A program made the translations under genes and the position numbers. A DNA stretch of 64,000 nt from Lunularia cruciata (lineage: Eukaryota; Streptophyta; Marchantiopsida; Lunulariales; Lunulariaceae): contig OX419755.1 of assembly GCA_948567375.1 (NCBI GenBank), forward strand, positions 80,742,218 through 80,806,217. The letters are read 5' to 3'. This document shows, in pieces, positions 24,546 to 36,980 of this stretch. Positions within the stretch are counted from its first letter, which is position 1, and each line of letters begins with the position of its first letter. Below the pieces are notes generated by a model. That model was not told the origin of the DNA, did not search any database, and saw only the letters and a program-made list of their open reading frames with translations.

Positions 24546-26552
24546 GTTTTCAGGCCCTAGCCTGGCCTTGCGCTGTCAAATTTTACAGAATGTTAATCAA
24601 ATTAAATGGGTTCACGTATGAGAACAGCTTACGAAATTTCTTTGTATGAGGTAAGTTTCTTTCGCAGAGTGTACAGTCCAGTTCTGTCTCTAGCTTCGAC
24701 GGGTGTACCTTCTTCCTTCAGCCTGGAGAATTTACGTTCATGCATCAGGTTACTGGTCTGCTCATCTGACATGGTGGAGGCGAATTATGGAGCTGCCGAA
24801 CATAGTTGAATGAGTAAAATTTTGTTGAGACCCACCTTCATTGACCGACTTTTATTTTTCCTCGGAGTTGAGCTATTAAAACCGAAGGTGTAATACATTC
24901 ATTCAAGGACTTGTCTTTTTCTCAACCTGACTTTCACCATTCAGTATCCTGCCAATCAATGTTTCCCTGTTCGGGAGATGAATTAAAGCTGAGTGGGTCT
25001 GGGTATATGTCAATTGTGCATCGAGTTGTCATTCGAGCAAAGTTTCTTCATTCGACCGAATTATATCTGATTCCGAAATGCACATGATAAGGTAATTCGT
25101 GGTAATGCCTAGCAAATTTGCTCTCGCTTGCCGGAGGAATTGCATCTCCGCAGCTCTCTATGCCTCCTAAGCGCTATTTCTATATAGCAAATACATATCA
25201 ACACTAGAAAGAATCACAGGCCTTATTTTGACCTACGCAGATCACCAAGGACGTCCCAAGTAATATGGGATTGGACACTATTTTGATGGGTTGGTATGTA
25301 ACACTATCAAGGATAGCCCTGGGTTCTTCCCATCTCTTCTACCTAGCTCGACCTCTACTATGCCTGGGCACAGGAAATAACAAATATGAAGGCAACCGCA
25401 TTCGGAATTTCGAAGATCGTCCCGGATGCATTGTTTCTGAAACCAAAATGCCCAGCGATGTTAACGATCCACTTCGGATGACCGTGTCCAATCGGCGGAT
25501 GAGAAACTCGAATAGATGAGAAAGATGTGAAACTCAAATCTGGAGCTTGCGTGACTGAGCCGTAGTGTCCGAAATTCACCAAATGGCAGCCAAAGTCAGT
25601 GCTCTCAAAATTTTGTTTATCCTCTTACAGTCTCTTCTTCGCCATCAAGCAGTAGTCTGTGAGGAGTGCTGCTACTACCCTTCCTCCTGGCATTACCACA
25701 ATGCTTAGCGGCATTTTACCCCCCATGTCTTTTCCTTGTAAGGATTGATGGGGTATTCCCATCCTCCTTGTTATCCTACGCGGCCGCCTCTTTCTCTCTA
25801 TGAACGTGCTTGGATATACTAATGTGCTTATCCGTACTGTGTGTTGATCCGGAAAGACACAAAGGATCTCACATATTAATGAGCTCGTCCATCCCGTGTG
25901 TTGATCCAACAAAAGCCTAAGAAATCAGACCAGAACCCATTCGGATTCATTATTAGATCTCACCGGGAGATGACCGATAGTTTAAACCGATTCCATAATT
26001 CCGACGCGTATAAAACAGAGATAAGTGCATTCTAATGCCGTGGGTCTGTACGACAGAATAGCCACTCCTGGAATGATACGGCAGATACACTCGTCTGCCA
26101 ACATACAAGATAGGACGTTGCTAACGTTTCTTTGACCTTGGAGTCTGAACATTGAAAGTCCATGTGGGACTAAGAGATCAAACCAAACCAAATGCAAAGT
26201 TTGTGCTGCACAATAGCAACTCACGCGCTATTTACCGATTAAGGTCTATCCCCCATGCCGGTGAAGCCGCCCACTCCCCACCAAATGCCTTTGAAAAACT
26301 TGTAATCGCTCACGTTAAGTCCATAACTCTGGAGATATTCAGCTGCAAGGACTTGCACACGCATGATGTACCGACTCAATATGCCTCCATTCCTTTGAAA
26401 CTGCTGAATCCTATACTAACCCCGCTAAGTAAGCTCACCTATATAATGTCGAATGCCAGCTCTCCATCCATCTCACTCTGCAACAGTTTTCGGGTTAGAT
26501 TGTGAGTTGTAAATCTGTCTACAACATTCCAGAGTACAGGGATCTTACCTCC
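24546..26552. other. Intergenic region between RPL22 and the ASCL gene
   Basis: It holds the RPL22 3' UTR and the promoter of the polyketide synthase. No further gene is recognised. About 25,715-25,810 resembles 34,765-34,855 (shared ATGTCTTTTCCTTGT and TTGTTATCCTAC), a short dispersed repeat. An imperfect short tandem with GTGTGTTGATCC occurs at about 25,825-25,910. Confidence 0.45.
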
Positions 26553-28146
26553 ATGGCGAACCGAGCAGTGGCAGAAGCGCGGTTTGACACAGAAGCAGCA
26601 GCACCAGGAGGTTTTGGGAGTTTGAGCAGTAATGACGGGAGGAAGGAAAGGGAAGCACGACCTGGAATGGCCACGGTGCTGGCAATTGGGAGGGCTGTAC
26701 CTGATGTAGTTGTTAAGCAGGAGGGCATGGCAGAGAGATTCCTGCGTGATGTGAATCGTGAGGAAGACCCCATTCTTCTTGCCAAGCTTCAGAGACTATG
26801 TACGCATTGCCATTGAATTCTTGAACTCCTATCACGAAGAATTTCGAAGTGTCCCTTCTAAAACCGTTTGCTTTGGTGGATGGATGATTATATAGCTTGT
26901 TATTAGTGACATTAACGCAACTCTATGAGCTATACGGGAACTTGAGATAATCAACATCCTGAACTTTAGATGTTTCCAACTTCAAAATGAAATGATAGAC
27001 AATTTATTTGTCAGAAACCAGAAGGCAAGGGAAGTGGTCCTGAGAAGATGAGGATTATCACTGCAAATAGTAAGTAAGAAGAAAGTTGAATGATTCTTGA
27101 CGGTGTTAACTTTCCTCACACCTCTGGGGATCTGTCCAACTGCAGGCACAAATACGACTGTGAAAACGAGGTACATGGTTTTGACAGAGGCGATGCTGAA
27201 GGAGAATCCCGGTTTCTTGGTAGAAGGTGCCAGTACGGTGAAGCAGAGACTCCAGATCTCCGCAGATGCTGTAACGAAGCTTGGAGTGGAAGCAGCTACA
27301 AAAGCTATTGAGGAGTGGGGCAGGCCAATCGGGGACTTAACCCACCTGGTGTATGTTTCCTCGAGTGAAGTTCGTCTACCTGGTGGGGATCTTCACATTG
27401 CGATCAACTTGGGACTCCGGAAGGACGTCAAGAGGGTGATGTTGTATATGCTCGGCTGCTACGGTGGAGCTGCTGGCATCCGAGTAGCGAAAGACCTGGC
27501 TGAAAACAATCCAGGAAGTCGAGTCTTGCTCACCACCAGCGAAACCACATTGATCGGATATCGTGCTCCTCATCCAGACCGCCCTTATGATCTTGTGGGG
27601 GCTGCGCTGTTCGGTGACGGTGCTGCAGCAATGATCATCGGCACAGACCCTTTGCCGTCAATCGAGAGGCCGTTTTTTGAGTTTCACTGGGCTGGCCAGA
27701 GCTACATACCAGGCACAGAATGTACCATCGATGGCACCCTCACAGAAGAAGGGATTATTTTCACACTCGGCAGGGAGCTCCCGAAATTGATAGAGGAGAA
27801 TATTGAAGAGTTCTCAACGTCATTGCTTAAGCAGATCCCTAAGGACCTTAAATGGGATGACCTTTTCTGGGCTGTGCACCCAGGAGGTCCAGCAATTCTC
27901 ACTGCCGTGGAGAAGAAGCTGAGCCTGTCTCCTGAGAAACTGGCTTGCAGCAGAGAAGTTCTGGCAGACTATGGCAATATTAATAGCAACACCATCATCT
28001 ATGTTCTCGACTACATGCGGGAGGCTACTTTGAAAAAGCGCAAGGATTTGTCATCGAATCCTGCTGAAGATCCTGAATGGGGTTTTATGCTGGCTTTTGG
28101 ACCTGGAGTCACAATGGAAGGCATGGTCGCTCGCAATCTAGTGTAG
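26553..28146 (+). CDS. ASCL: Type III polyketide synthase, ASCL/LAP5-LAP6 (PKSA/PKSB) type, 2 exons
   Basis: Chalcone-synthase-like enzyme of the anther-specific CHS-like clade. Known members condense long-chain hydroxy-acyl-CoA with malonyl-CoA to alkyl alpha-pyrones for sporopollenin of spore and pollen walls. Exons 26553-26799 and 27146-28146 give 415 aa; the phase-1 intron splits a Cys codon (T|GC, residue 83), the classical CHS-family intron position. The catalytic triad is visible as Cys187 (MLGCYGGA), His327 (WAVHPGGPA) and Asn360 (DYGNINS). HLVYVSSSEVRLPGGDL, RPYDLVGAALFGDGAAAMI and the AFGPG variant (residues 399-403) of the usual GFGPG are typical of ASCL, not of true chalcone synthase. 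The start MANRAVAEA follows CC; upstream in-frame codons are not ATG. The gene looks intact. An AATAAA motif at about 28,314 may mark the 3' end. Confidence 0.93.
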
Positions 28147-29455
28147 CAAGAGTGCGAGTTATCAGTCAGTCAATCAATATTCACATCGTAGAGAACATGA
28201 ATATTCAGTTCGGACGGAGAAGGATTTCCATTGTCTTCGTGCTGAACCTCCAATTTTTTTCCGGCTAATTCGGATCCTATTGCTGCTGTATATTATATTG
28301 CAATTCAGTATACAATAAAAATGTGTCGGAGACTTCGGTGCTCCATTAGTATCCACGTTAGTGCTTAGACCATTTTGTCAATGCGATCGTCTCGGTGGAT
28401 CGATTCGACTTTTTAGGCCAATCAATCCAGGTCCACGCAATCCCCTATCTCCTGTGTCGGGACCTGAACTCACCAGCTGCGTGCTGTAAAGCTGTCTCGA
28501 GTGCTTCATATGTGAGTTGCGTCTTCAACCATTCAGTGGAAATAAATAAATAAACCGCGGTTCTTCAGTACGAGCACGGATATGTATGGTGATTTTTACT
28601 TGAAAGCCTTCATTCTGACCTTTTTACCGTACTAAGAAACGAATGAACTAACCCACCTCCTCGGGGACTCTAATATTTGAGCACCGAATACTATGCGCTG
28701 AAACATCGTGTAATAAGAATCCAGCTGAAGCTGCGAAGGGTTAGCCTCGTGATTGCAGAACGTGAAACCCTTCTAGATCAATTCCGAGTTTCATTTCAAA
28801 TTCATTCAGAGTTATATCTTTTCTTCTAGCAGCTGATATCTTTCATCCCGGCGGAGAGGGTTGTCGACAGGACAGACAGACTCGGGGACAGACCCGAACA
28901 TGGACGAGGCATATAGAACAAAGCGCTACCGACAGATATTTACTGGCAGGAAGCATAAGGAAGTTCAAAAACATTTGCTCTTTCATTCTCGAAGGCTTGA
29001 GAGAGCAAGCCAAACTGTCCAGCAGGTGACATATTTTCCTTATCAAACTCGCATTCAGTATTTACCTGAACTACACTATTGTATAATCCCACCCTATAAA
29101 TCGAAAGATCTATTTTGACTGCTAGATAGCGCGGTCCTATACAACAACCATTCATCCTCCATTACAGTACTCCTCTCCTAATCAGGAAATTAAAAACCGT
29201 AAACTTCGAACAGGTTACCGCGCTAGCTTCAAGGCTGGGGTGGTGGTGGAAGGTCCATACTGTCAGCGCTAGCAGATCCGTCGCTGCTAAGGTACCCCAG
29301 GCAGCAAATTCCCCAAGAGAGCAACGTAAATCTCACATTATGTACAAGTGAATTTGCTTATGTCATGCCCATTCTTCTCAAAATTTACTGGAGATCCGTC
29401 TAGGTTCCAGGGGGTTTTCGTAAGATTTTTTACCGGAGTGATCTCATCGGAATTT
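28147..29455. other. Intergenic region after ASCL
   Basis: It contains the ASCL 3' UTR, with an AATAAA motif near 28,314. A small ATG frame at 28,900-29,025 (MDEAYRTKRYRQIF..., 42 codons) ends exactly at CAG|GTGACA and could be a first exon. No convincing following exon was found, so it is not called. Confidence 0.35.
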
Positions 29456-30214
29456 TCACAGGGTGCTCACAGATCTGTTGAATTTCGTTTTCATCACCAC
29501 GAGGTTCAGAAACTCTTCTTCTTCCTCATCAGCAGGGGACCGCTTCCGGAACTCGAAAACTCTCGAGTTTTCATTCACCACAAAAGCAGCGGACCCAGGA
29601 GACAGCTGATTTCCATTCGCTTCGGCATCGGCCATCTTGTGCATAATCCGGACATAAGAATCTCGCAACTTTCTCATCGGATCTCCCACCGACAAGGGCA
29701 TGGACCGAGCTCGAGTTATGGCCCGTCTCTGCTGCTGCAGATGTTGAAACCTCTCCACCTCGGAAGCAAATTCCTGACTGAGTGTAGGACAATCACTACC
29801 CCGCTCCCTTTCCCTCTCCTGCCCCGGTGCTGTTGTCTTGAGAGGCGATGGCGCTGAAGCTCGGCCCGGAGTCTTGGGAGGAATCACAATCGCGAGGGGA
29901 GTTTTGCCCGCCAATTGACGGAGGGGGACTGCATGGATATCATGGATCTCAGGCTCCGGTATTAACCTAATTGGCGCATCTGCCTCGACCTTTCGCACCG
30001 AAGTGTACCTGATAAGTGCAGGACTCGGGGGCTCGGCTCCATCCACAGGCACCGGGGGGTCCTCCTCCTTCTCCTTGTCTGATTTAAAAGACCTGGCGCT
30101 GGATGCTCCGGCATCCGGCTCCTTTGTTAAACTGTGGCGACTTCTACCGAACAAGTTGTTGATCTTCAGCACCCTGAGAAGCTTCCTCCTTAATGACAGC
30201 GCTCGTTCCAACAT
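29456..30214 (-). CDS. Unidentified 252-aa single-exon protein
   Basis: I do not recognise the family. The frame from the ATG at 30214 runs 252 codons without interruption, the longest uninterrupted frame in this part of the window. The N-terminus is strongly basic (MLERALSLRRKLLRVLKINN, residues 1-20), followed by a low-complexity Ser/Glu/Pro-rich middle. Next come a helical Gln/Arg-rich stretch (about residues 145-165, HLQQQRRAITRARS), a segment DPMRKLRDSYVRIMHKMADAE that looks ordered and amphipathic, an acidic run (DEEEEEF), and the ending MKTKFNRSVSTL. It could be a plant-specific regulatory or DNA/chromatin-associated protein, but no motif proves this. An overlapping + strand frame of 169 codons is judged to be its shadow. 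Confidence 0.6.
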   Translation of the reverse strand: MLERALSLRRKLLRVLKINNLFGRSRHSLTKEPDAGASSARSFKSDKEKEEDPPVPVDGAEPPSPALIRYTSVRKVEADAPIRLIPEPEIHDIHAVPLRQLAGKTPLAIVIPPKTPGRASAPSPLKTTAPGQERERERGSDCPTLSQEFASEVERFQHLQQQRRAITRARSMPLSVGDPMRKLRDSYVRIMHKMADAEANGNQLSPGSAAFVVNENSRVFEFRKRSPADEEEEEFLNLVVMKTKFNRSVSTL

Positions 30215-33200
30215 TTTGGTCAATCTGCAATGAGTGCAATCTTTGTTTCAATGGAGTTTGATCTGTGCGCACTTCGAAATGGACTTTGATTTCGAGGTCA
30301 AATCAAATCAGACTTCCGCTGAATGTCGACAACAATTGAATTCCTTCCGAGATCGTCGTTTCATGTGGAGAGTATTAGAGAGAGCCAACTCGGACCTGAA
30401 CAATTGAGTAAGAAACTCGTATCTGGGGTTCTTAAATCTACTACCGAAGCTTGAAAGTAACGATTCCCGAGGCTAGTAACGTACTCGGCATGGACACCAG
30501 GATTGCAACCAATTCCCACCTACGGGAGAACGACAGGCATGAAGGAAAATTCTCTCGCATAACTCCAAACAACAATTTCTAAAGATGTAACGCCCGTGAG
30601 CCCGATGGTACTGGAACTCGTGCTTCCAGCAACAACCTGCAAGACATACCCACACGGTGACTCGCTTACTGCTTGACGGCAGGTTTCTCCGATCGAAAAT
30701 CGTTTTATCTAGTAGAACAAATCCGCCATCAATCTAATCAATCTATATACTCAATCAACCTATACTGCTCACGATTCCTCCCACTCTGACAGTATTACTA
30801 CTCCAAATCAGGTGACCCCACGTGGCTGTTGGCTGCTCTGTTCCCCATGCGATTCTGCTTCTCCTTCTCCACCTCCTTCTCTTCTGCTGAACAACTTCCT
30901 CTCTCTCATTCCCCCCGTCTTCAGACATGGACAGGACAGCTTTTGGCCTCCAACTCTTCTCCCTTTATTCCCTCGCACCTTATTTTTCATTGTCTAATGC
31001 GTGGACCTTACGCAAGAATTTAGCTCAATGCTGCGATCATCCTTTGCAGGACAAGAAGGACTTTTCATCTTCACTTTACAGTGCCAAATTTTGGGGTTTT
31101 GGACATGACCCATCAGCTTGTTCTCCAAGCTACAGTGTTACAGCAAGGTAAGACATGAATGTTCTCATCCCAATGTAAGATGCATCATAGCAGAGCGGAG
31201 TAGGAGCTCCCCATGAGGTGAACACACTCTTATGGAATCAAGGAGAGTAATTGACCTTCTGGAAGTCTGTAAACCGCTTCTAAGTGTGGAAGATGTGGTG
31301 CTAGGTCATTCAAAGATCAAAAGTTTATTGTTTCACATCGTCAGAATCACCTACATGACCCATTTGGTGTTTAACCTCACCACCATTTCTGAGATTATTA
31401 TGTCTAGCAACCAACTGGTTAAGAAAACACACATAAATTGGGTAGAAACTTTGTCTTGGTGCAGAAAGTAACGGGGATTCTTGTCACTAGAGTCAGAAAG
31501 TCCCCTTCTCCTTTCTGATTGCTTAGTTTCTACATTGACTTTCTTGTCCATCAATAATAAACATGTGGAATTTTTTATTTGTACATGCCTTGATCTTCTG
31601 GTCCATAGTCTACAGTCGATCAATCATTAAAGAACGTCAAGATTTTGAGTTCCTGAGTAAAATCCGAACAGCACGCATAATCCTGAAACTTGTGTTCCAC
31701 AAAGGGAGAGCGAACACCATACTTCTTGTCCAAAATGCTACAGACCACAACTACTTCGGAATATTATATTCGTTATTAATTTGTCATTTTGGATATCAAA
31801 TCACACCATCAAATCCAAGTGGAGAGAAAAACAAGACTCTGGTGAACTCCTATGACCTTCTTTTATCATGTTGAGTACTCAAAATGATCTCCAGGTTTAT
31901 ACCGTTTTATGCAGTAAGATGGACAAAACAGATGAGGTCATATCTTCGACTTCAACAAAATTTATAATGATCGATTTTGACATTAGTATAAGGGTATGGT
32001 AACTATGATGAAGAACAAAATGTTTCCAAAGTATGAAGTTAGCATGAGAATATAGTAACTATGGTTAAGAATAAAAACTAATTCAAAGAATGTAAAAAAC
32101 GTAATTGTTACAGGTCCTGATATATACATAAAAACTGAACTGTTGTTTGAATCTAAAGATACGCAGAGACTCCTTTTAAATGAACGGTGTAGTTGCAATG
32201 AGGATATTATGAAAGACGGTTCAAAACAAGGTAAAATGGTCTCATCCAAGTTACGTCCATTGTATACATAGCTTATTATGCTTGACCTTCTGGAATTTTG
32301 TTATGAAAATTAACTAAAAGTGCTCTCATCAACCTAAGGAAATGAGCTTTTAGAACTTATCTCAATGGTTATTGACTTGTGCTTTATATGCATAACACAA
32401 TGGACCCATATATGATTACTCCACCATGAATAAAATAATTCTGAAAAGTAAAGACACAAAAAATTATGTATAGGTTATTTGAGTATTCAAAGAGTACAGA
32501 ATATACTCCTTTGAGCTATCTAAAGATTTAGGCTCTAATGCTCACTAGTCTAAGTATCTTTCAACTAACCAAATTCTTCATTATTTATGGAAAATTCACT
32601 ATGTCTCTATGGTAAGTAAACAAGCTATCGTTGATAACTTTGTCATGGAAATTCGCAGCTTTTACTGTTTGTGAGTTAGCAACATCACCATGGAAATATT
32701 GAGACCTATTTTTCAGACCTCCCAAGTATCATTTCCTTCGAAAAAAGGTTGTCCAATCAATGACCATAATATGCTTTCTACGAGCTTGCATTAAGATAAG
32801 GCCTATGCTTGCTAGAGTAAATTCTCTTCTCTTTTCTTCTCGAATACATAAATCGTTGATAATATTAATGAGGATCTATTTCCAAGGACCATCTTCTTCA
32901 CTTTGATCCACAAAGAGTGCTTTATTTGTTAAGATGACTTTTTGACTCCATACAAGTACATTCTTGTCATTAAGGACTTATTTTATAACTATAGCATCAA
33001 AGAGTGCTCGATTTTTTTATCTAGAGTAGGATATATTTGATATAGTATCTCGTTTCAAGCAAGTAACAGTTTCTAGCTAATGGACTATTGTCCTCCTCTT
33101 CCACCAAACTATTGGTATTGTGGATGAGTTGTTATGGTGCTGACTACATGATAAGGTAAGTTCTTGGGTTTAAACTCTATAGCACTAGTGATTTATTTAT

Positions 33201-35032
33201 TTGATATATTTTTTCTCTCTTGCAGTATATTCTAACATGGTATTTAATTGTCCATATGCATAAGCCAAATCTTTAGTACTCAAGTGGTTATAATCAACCA
33301 CCATAGTGAGTATATCATAACTGGGTATTAGACCAAGGAGTGTACAAGGTCTATGAACAACTTCACTCTGGTTTTTAGGATATCTCTAGTTTGTCTATGT
33401 TTCTTCTTTGTTGCTACAAAGCTAATACTATTGTGGTTCGTTTTATTCATCTTGGTAGGCATGTCTAGAATCATTAAAATAGTTAGTATGTTCAATTTGC
33501 AACGGTTGTTCATAAATAGGACTTACCTCCAATGCCCAAAAAAGTCACTATTGACTCAAAATTCCAAAAGGTGAAGATCTCCATCATGCTGAATATATTA
33601 TTTGTTGATATTCATTATACAATGGTTTTCAAGATCGTGTAAGGATTATGCAATGCTATTCTATGAGCTTTTCATAAAATTCACTTCAATATTTAGCACT
33701 ATGAAGAAATTGTACAAAGGTCAACAATTTAATCTTCGAACAGACAAGTTAGAGGTTGTTGGAGGTTATTTAAATGATGCTCATCAAGCTAAACATTCCA
33801 CACACCGAAAATAATTCCTATATAATTCCAGGTGACGTTCCAAGAAAGCATCTTAATTCTGGTGCAACAAAACACCGCATATACAGTAACACATGGAAGA
33901 TTCCAACAAACTAAACAGAATAAAATAAAATATGGGACGTCACCCCAACTGTTACAACAAAAGTCTGGCATTTCACAAAAAGAGGGACAGCAAGACAAAA
34001 GCATTCGCTACGCTGACGGTTGCGATTTTGCAATTCTAACGTGCTTGAAAGAATCTGTAGATGTTTGACAAAAGCCAGTCCCGTGAAATCCGTTTCCCGG
34101 TGAGCTTTACGGGAGACGTGTCAAGTTACCGGGCAGGCCTGGAAATTCACCGGCTTGTCCTTCAGTTACGGGCAGTTCGAGAAATCCAGGAATATACTTG
34201 AACTCCAGCAAGGTACATTTGTTTGCATTCAACGTGAAAGTTGGTTTGATGACCACCTTTCATTATCAGATGACTACTCATGATGAAATGCTTTCAATCT
34301 AGAAAATGATACTTCAAATGGAGTTTGATTCATATGCTTGTTGTTGTTACAAAGTTGATTCTTCTCCAAAGAGAGAACTAGTAAACACTTCCAGTAACTA
34401 AATATTTGAAATTGCTAACTATGTGTGAATTTTAAGAGGATTATAAGAAGTCATTGACACATTAAGATCACATATCACTCCCCTATGTGCAGATCAAACG
34501 TTAACAACCAGGGGTACACCTTAATCAACAATATCAAATCAAATACATAAGCATGGGCTGGTGCAAATCCACAAAGAAACTATCACACTAGGTGATGTTT
34601 CTTCTGATATTTTCTGATAACTATACGACCTGCATAGCTCAGATATCCTAGATGATACTTCTTCGAATGTTCCAGTTGTTTGTAAACCATACGCCTTACA
34701 TAACTCAGATATCTTAAGTGCTGTAGTGCAAATTCCTCTCACCGATTCTATTGGTGCTTAGATCCATTTTCACCCCTATGTCTTTTCCTTGTTCAGCATG
34801 ATGAAGTATTCACGTCCTTTTTGTTATCCTACTCGGTCGCCTGTCTTTTAATCAAATACACAAGTGTGTTCCTGACTCGGTAACCACAAATGACTTGCGT
34901 TTACTTCCGTCAAATATCAAAGTCACGATGATGGTATACGTCAAGAAGGTGCTTGAGTAAGTTACTTTGTAGCCTACATTGTCTTTTCTGTGCAGTGGGG
35001 ACTTGCCTTTAGTTTCTCGGTGACTTTTAGCC

Positions 35033-35109
35033 CTTTGGCATTGACTTCAGGCTCGAGTTCTTCATCAATCACTTTGTTGAAGAACTCGAGCCTGAAGTCA
35101 ATGCCAAAG
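35033..35109. repeat. Perfect 31-bp inverted repeat, 15-nt loop
   Basis: The arms 35033-35063 and 35079-35109 are exactly complementary (left arm starts CTTTGGCATTGACTTCAGG). The pairing resumes beyond a 6-nt bulge on the left side (GTGACTTT with its partner near 35,110-35,117). A stem this long with no mismatch in otherwise AT-rich decayed DNA suggests recent origin. Confidence 0.9.
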
Positions 35110-35490
35110 TCACTTTGTTGTGTTCTTGTACTCCATGTTTGTTTCTTTCGGAGTATACCATTTGGCTTTTTGGTAACTCTCTACGATGAGTTCATTAAAC
35201 AAAAAAGATCGAAAGATCTAACAATATCTATACAGTACTGAACATAGGGTATAGTTCTTTCTTGTTCATATGGTTGAGGATTCGAGAAATCACAGATGCC
35301 AGATGTCTTCTATTTCCTTGTCCACAGATATAACCCACTAATGTATATACATCACACAATATATATCTTATGGACAGAAAGCATATTATGTGCTCTCTCT
35401 TATCACTTCTCCAAAGAGGGATGGGATTCATATTTTTCCTATCTTTTCAGCATAATATGTGGTAGAAGTCGGCTGGTTGACACATATCTT

Positions 35491-35569
35491 TATAGTATAT
35501 GGTAGAATCTGGTTGACTTATATGTCTATATAAAACATATACGCCAACCAATTTCTGCTCCATACTATA
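35491..35569. repeat. Imperfect 34-bp hairpin, 11-nt loop
   Basis: The arms 35491-35524 and 35536-35569 pair with several scattered mismatches (TATAGTAT at the base, TGGTTG in the middle, TATATG near the loop). A partial direct copy of the left arm (GGTAGAAGTCGGCTGGTTGA) lies just upstream at 35,461. It could be a small fold-back element or a small-RNA-type hairpin. Confidence 0.65.
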
Positions 35570-36944
35570 CCCTATGATGATTCTTGGAAGGTTGGATATT
35601 AGCTCGCATTCCAAATTCGACTCATCCGACTTTCAATAGGGTCTCTTGAAATGATTTCCGAACTTCTGGAAGTTACTTGTGTCGTTTATCGTCACTTGTC
35701 TTAAGTTTGGGAGCAAATTTTTATAATATTCTCATTTTAAAATGCCTATATCATTGTAGATTATCATCGTCTTTTGTTCAAAATCCGGACGACTATCAGT
35801 ACTTTAATATGCAGCCTGGATAGTTCTTTCCAAACGTGAAGGGCACATCGAATACTCGGTAAGACATGCAGGAGAAGATTTGCTCTAATAAGCGATCAAA
35901 GAAATTCGGGCCTATAGAAATTGACTTCTTCTAAGTAGGGCAAGGACTCTTGGTTATTTTTGTGCAGGGTAGACCTTAAAATCAGGGTCTACCAGAGCGG
36001 AGAAGATCTAGGGCCTGGAAACTCAAAATCTATATCTTGGTTTTTCTTAAAATTTTCTTTTTATAAATAATTTTTTGAATTAGTATCTACACGAGTTAAG
36101 CTGTTTTAAGTTGAGCTTGGTAAGATCTTGTTTGTAGTGAAGAGAGATGGCGAGAGTAAATCTGGAAACTCTAATGCCAACAACGAGGACTTGTGAGCGG
36201 TAGATTCTAATGAGACTTCCATTTTTCTAAGTTGATTCCTCTAAACTCTTGATTAAAGCTTGATTAAAACCCTAAATGATTTTGAAGGAGTCCAGAGTCT
36301 ATAATACTAGTATGGATTAGATTTGATTGTTCATGATCATAAATTTCCCACTGATGTATATTCCTATTCTAATGCACTAAATCTTGACCATACATTTTTA
36401 ATATGAGTCATATTTATGATTTATGTCACATCCATGTGCATGACTATTGATCAGGAAAACAGTTGAAAGTTCAAGTTCATGATCACCATGACAAGTGAAA
36501 ATTAAATCATCTACTCCCGAAGTTGTTTGTTAGTTTCTAATTTATTTATTGTTTACTCTATTTACTTAATATCCATGTGAATTGACGTACATGATATTCT
36601 TTGTAGTCTTTGGAAGGATATAGTTAGTTAGAGAAGAAAAAAAAGACACTCAGTCATTCAGCATTCTCATTCTTCATTAGAACTTACCACTTGGTTAGTG
36701 CGAATCCAAATACTACATACTAATTTCCTATAATTGATGCCTTGATTTGACATATTTGTCATTTTCGAGTAACGATATACGAAAAGGTTCACTGAGAAGA
36801 ATATACTGCACATATTCTGCCATCAATTTTTTATGATTCGTAATTATTATTATTTACACAATAGGATTTAAAAATATAAAACAAATAGGACACATGGGGA
36901 CGTCTGATCATCTGCACGATTTGCTACATGTAATATTCTACTTT

Positions 36945-36980
36945 GCCCTATCTATATTGGTTCATCGATATAGATAGGGC
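36945..36980. repeat. 13-bp perfect inverted repeat, 10-nt loop
   Basis: GCCCTATCTATAT at 36945-36957 pairs exactly with 36968-36980. It lies about 550 bases before the proposed start of the BORCS8-like gene. Confidence 0.8.

Noticed and set aside
28900-29025. Possible first exon MDEAYRTKRYRQIF ending at CAG|GTGACA
   Set aside because: The donor looks fair but no plausible second exon or protein family was found within the next kilobase.
29348-29857. A 169-codon frame on the + strand
   Set aside because: It lies antisense to the longer minus-strand frame 29456-30214, which has a clear charge and domain layout; the + frame has none.
31160-33830. Possible Copia-type element in AT-rich DNA
   Set aside because: No Copia protease, integrase or RT motif and no paired terminal repeats could be identified by eye.
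34080-34200. GC-richer island inside the AT-rich desert
   Set aside because: No frame, RNA fold or family match could be supported, so it is not called as a gene.
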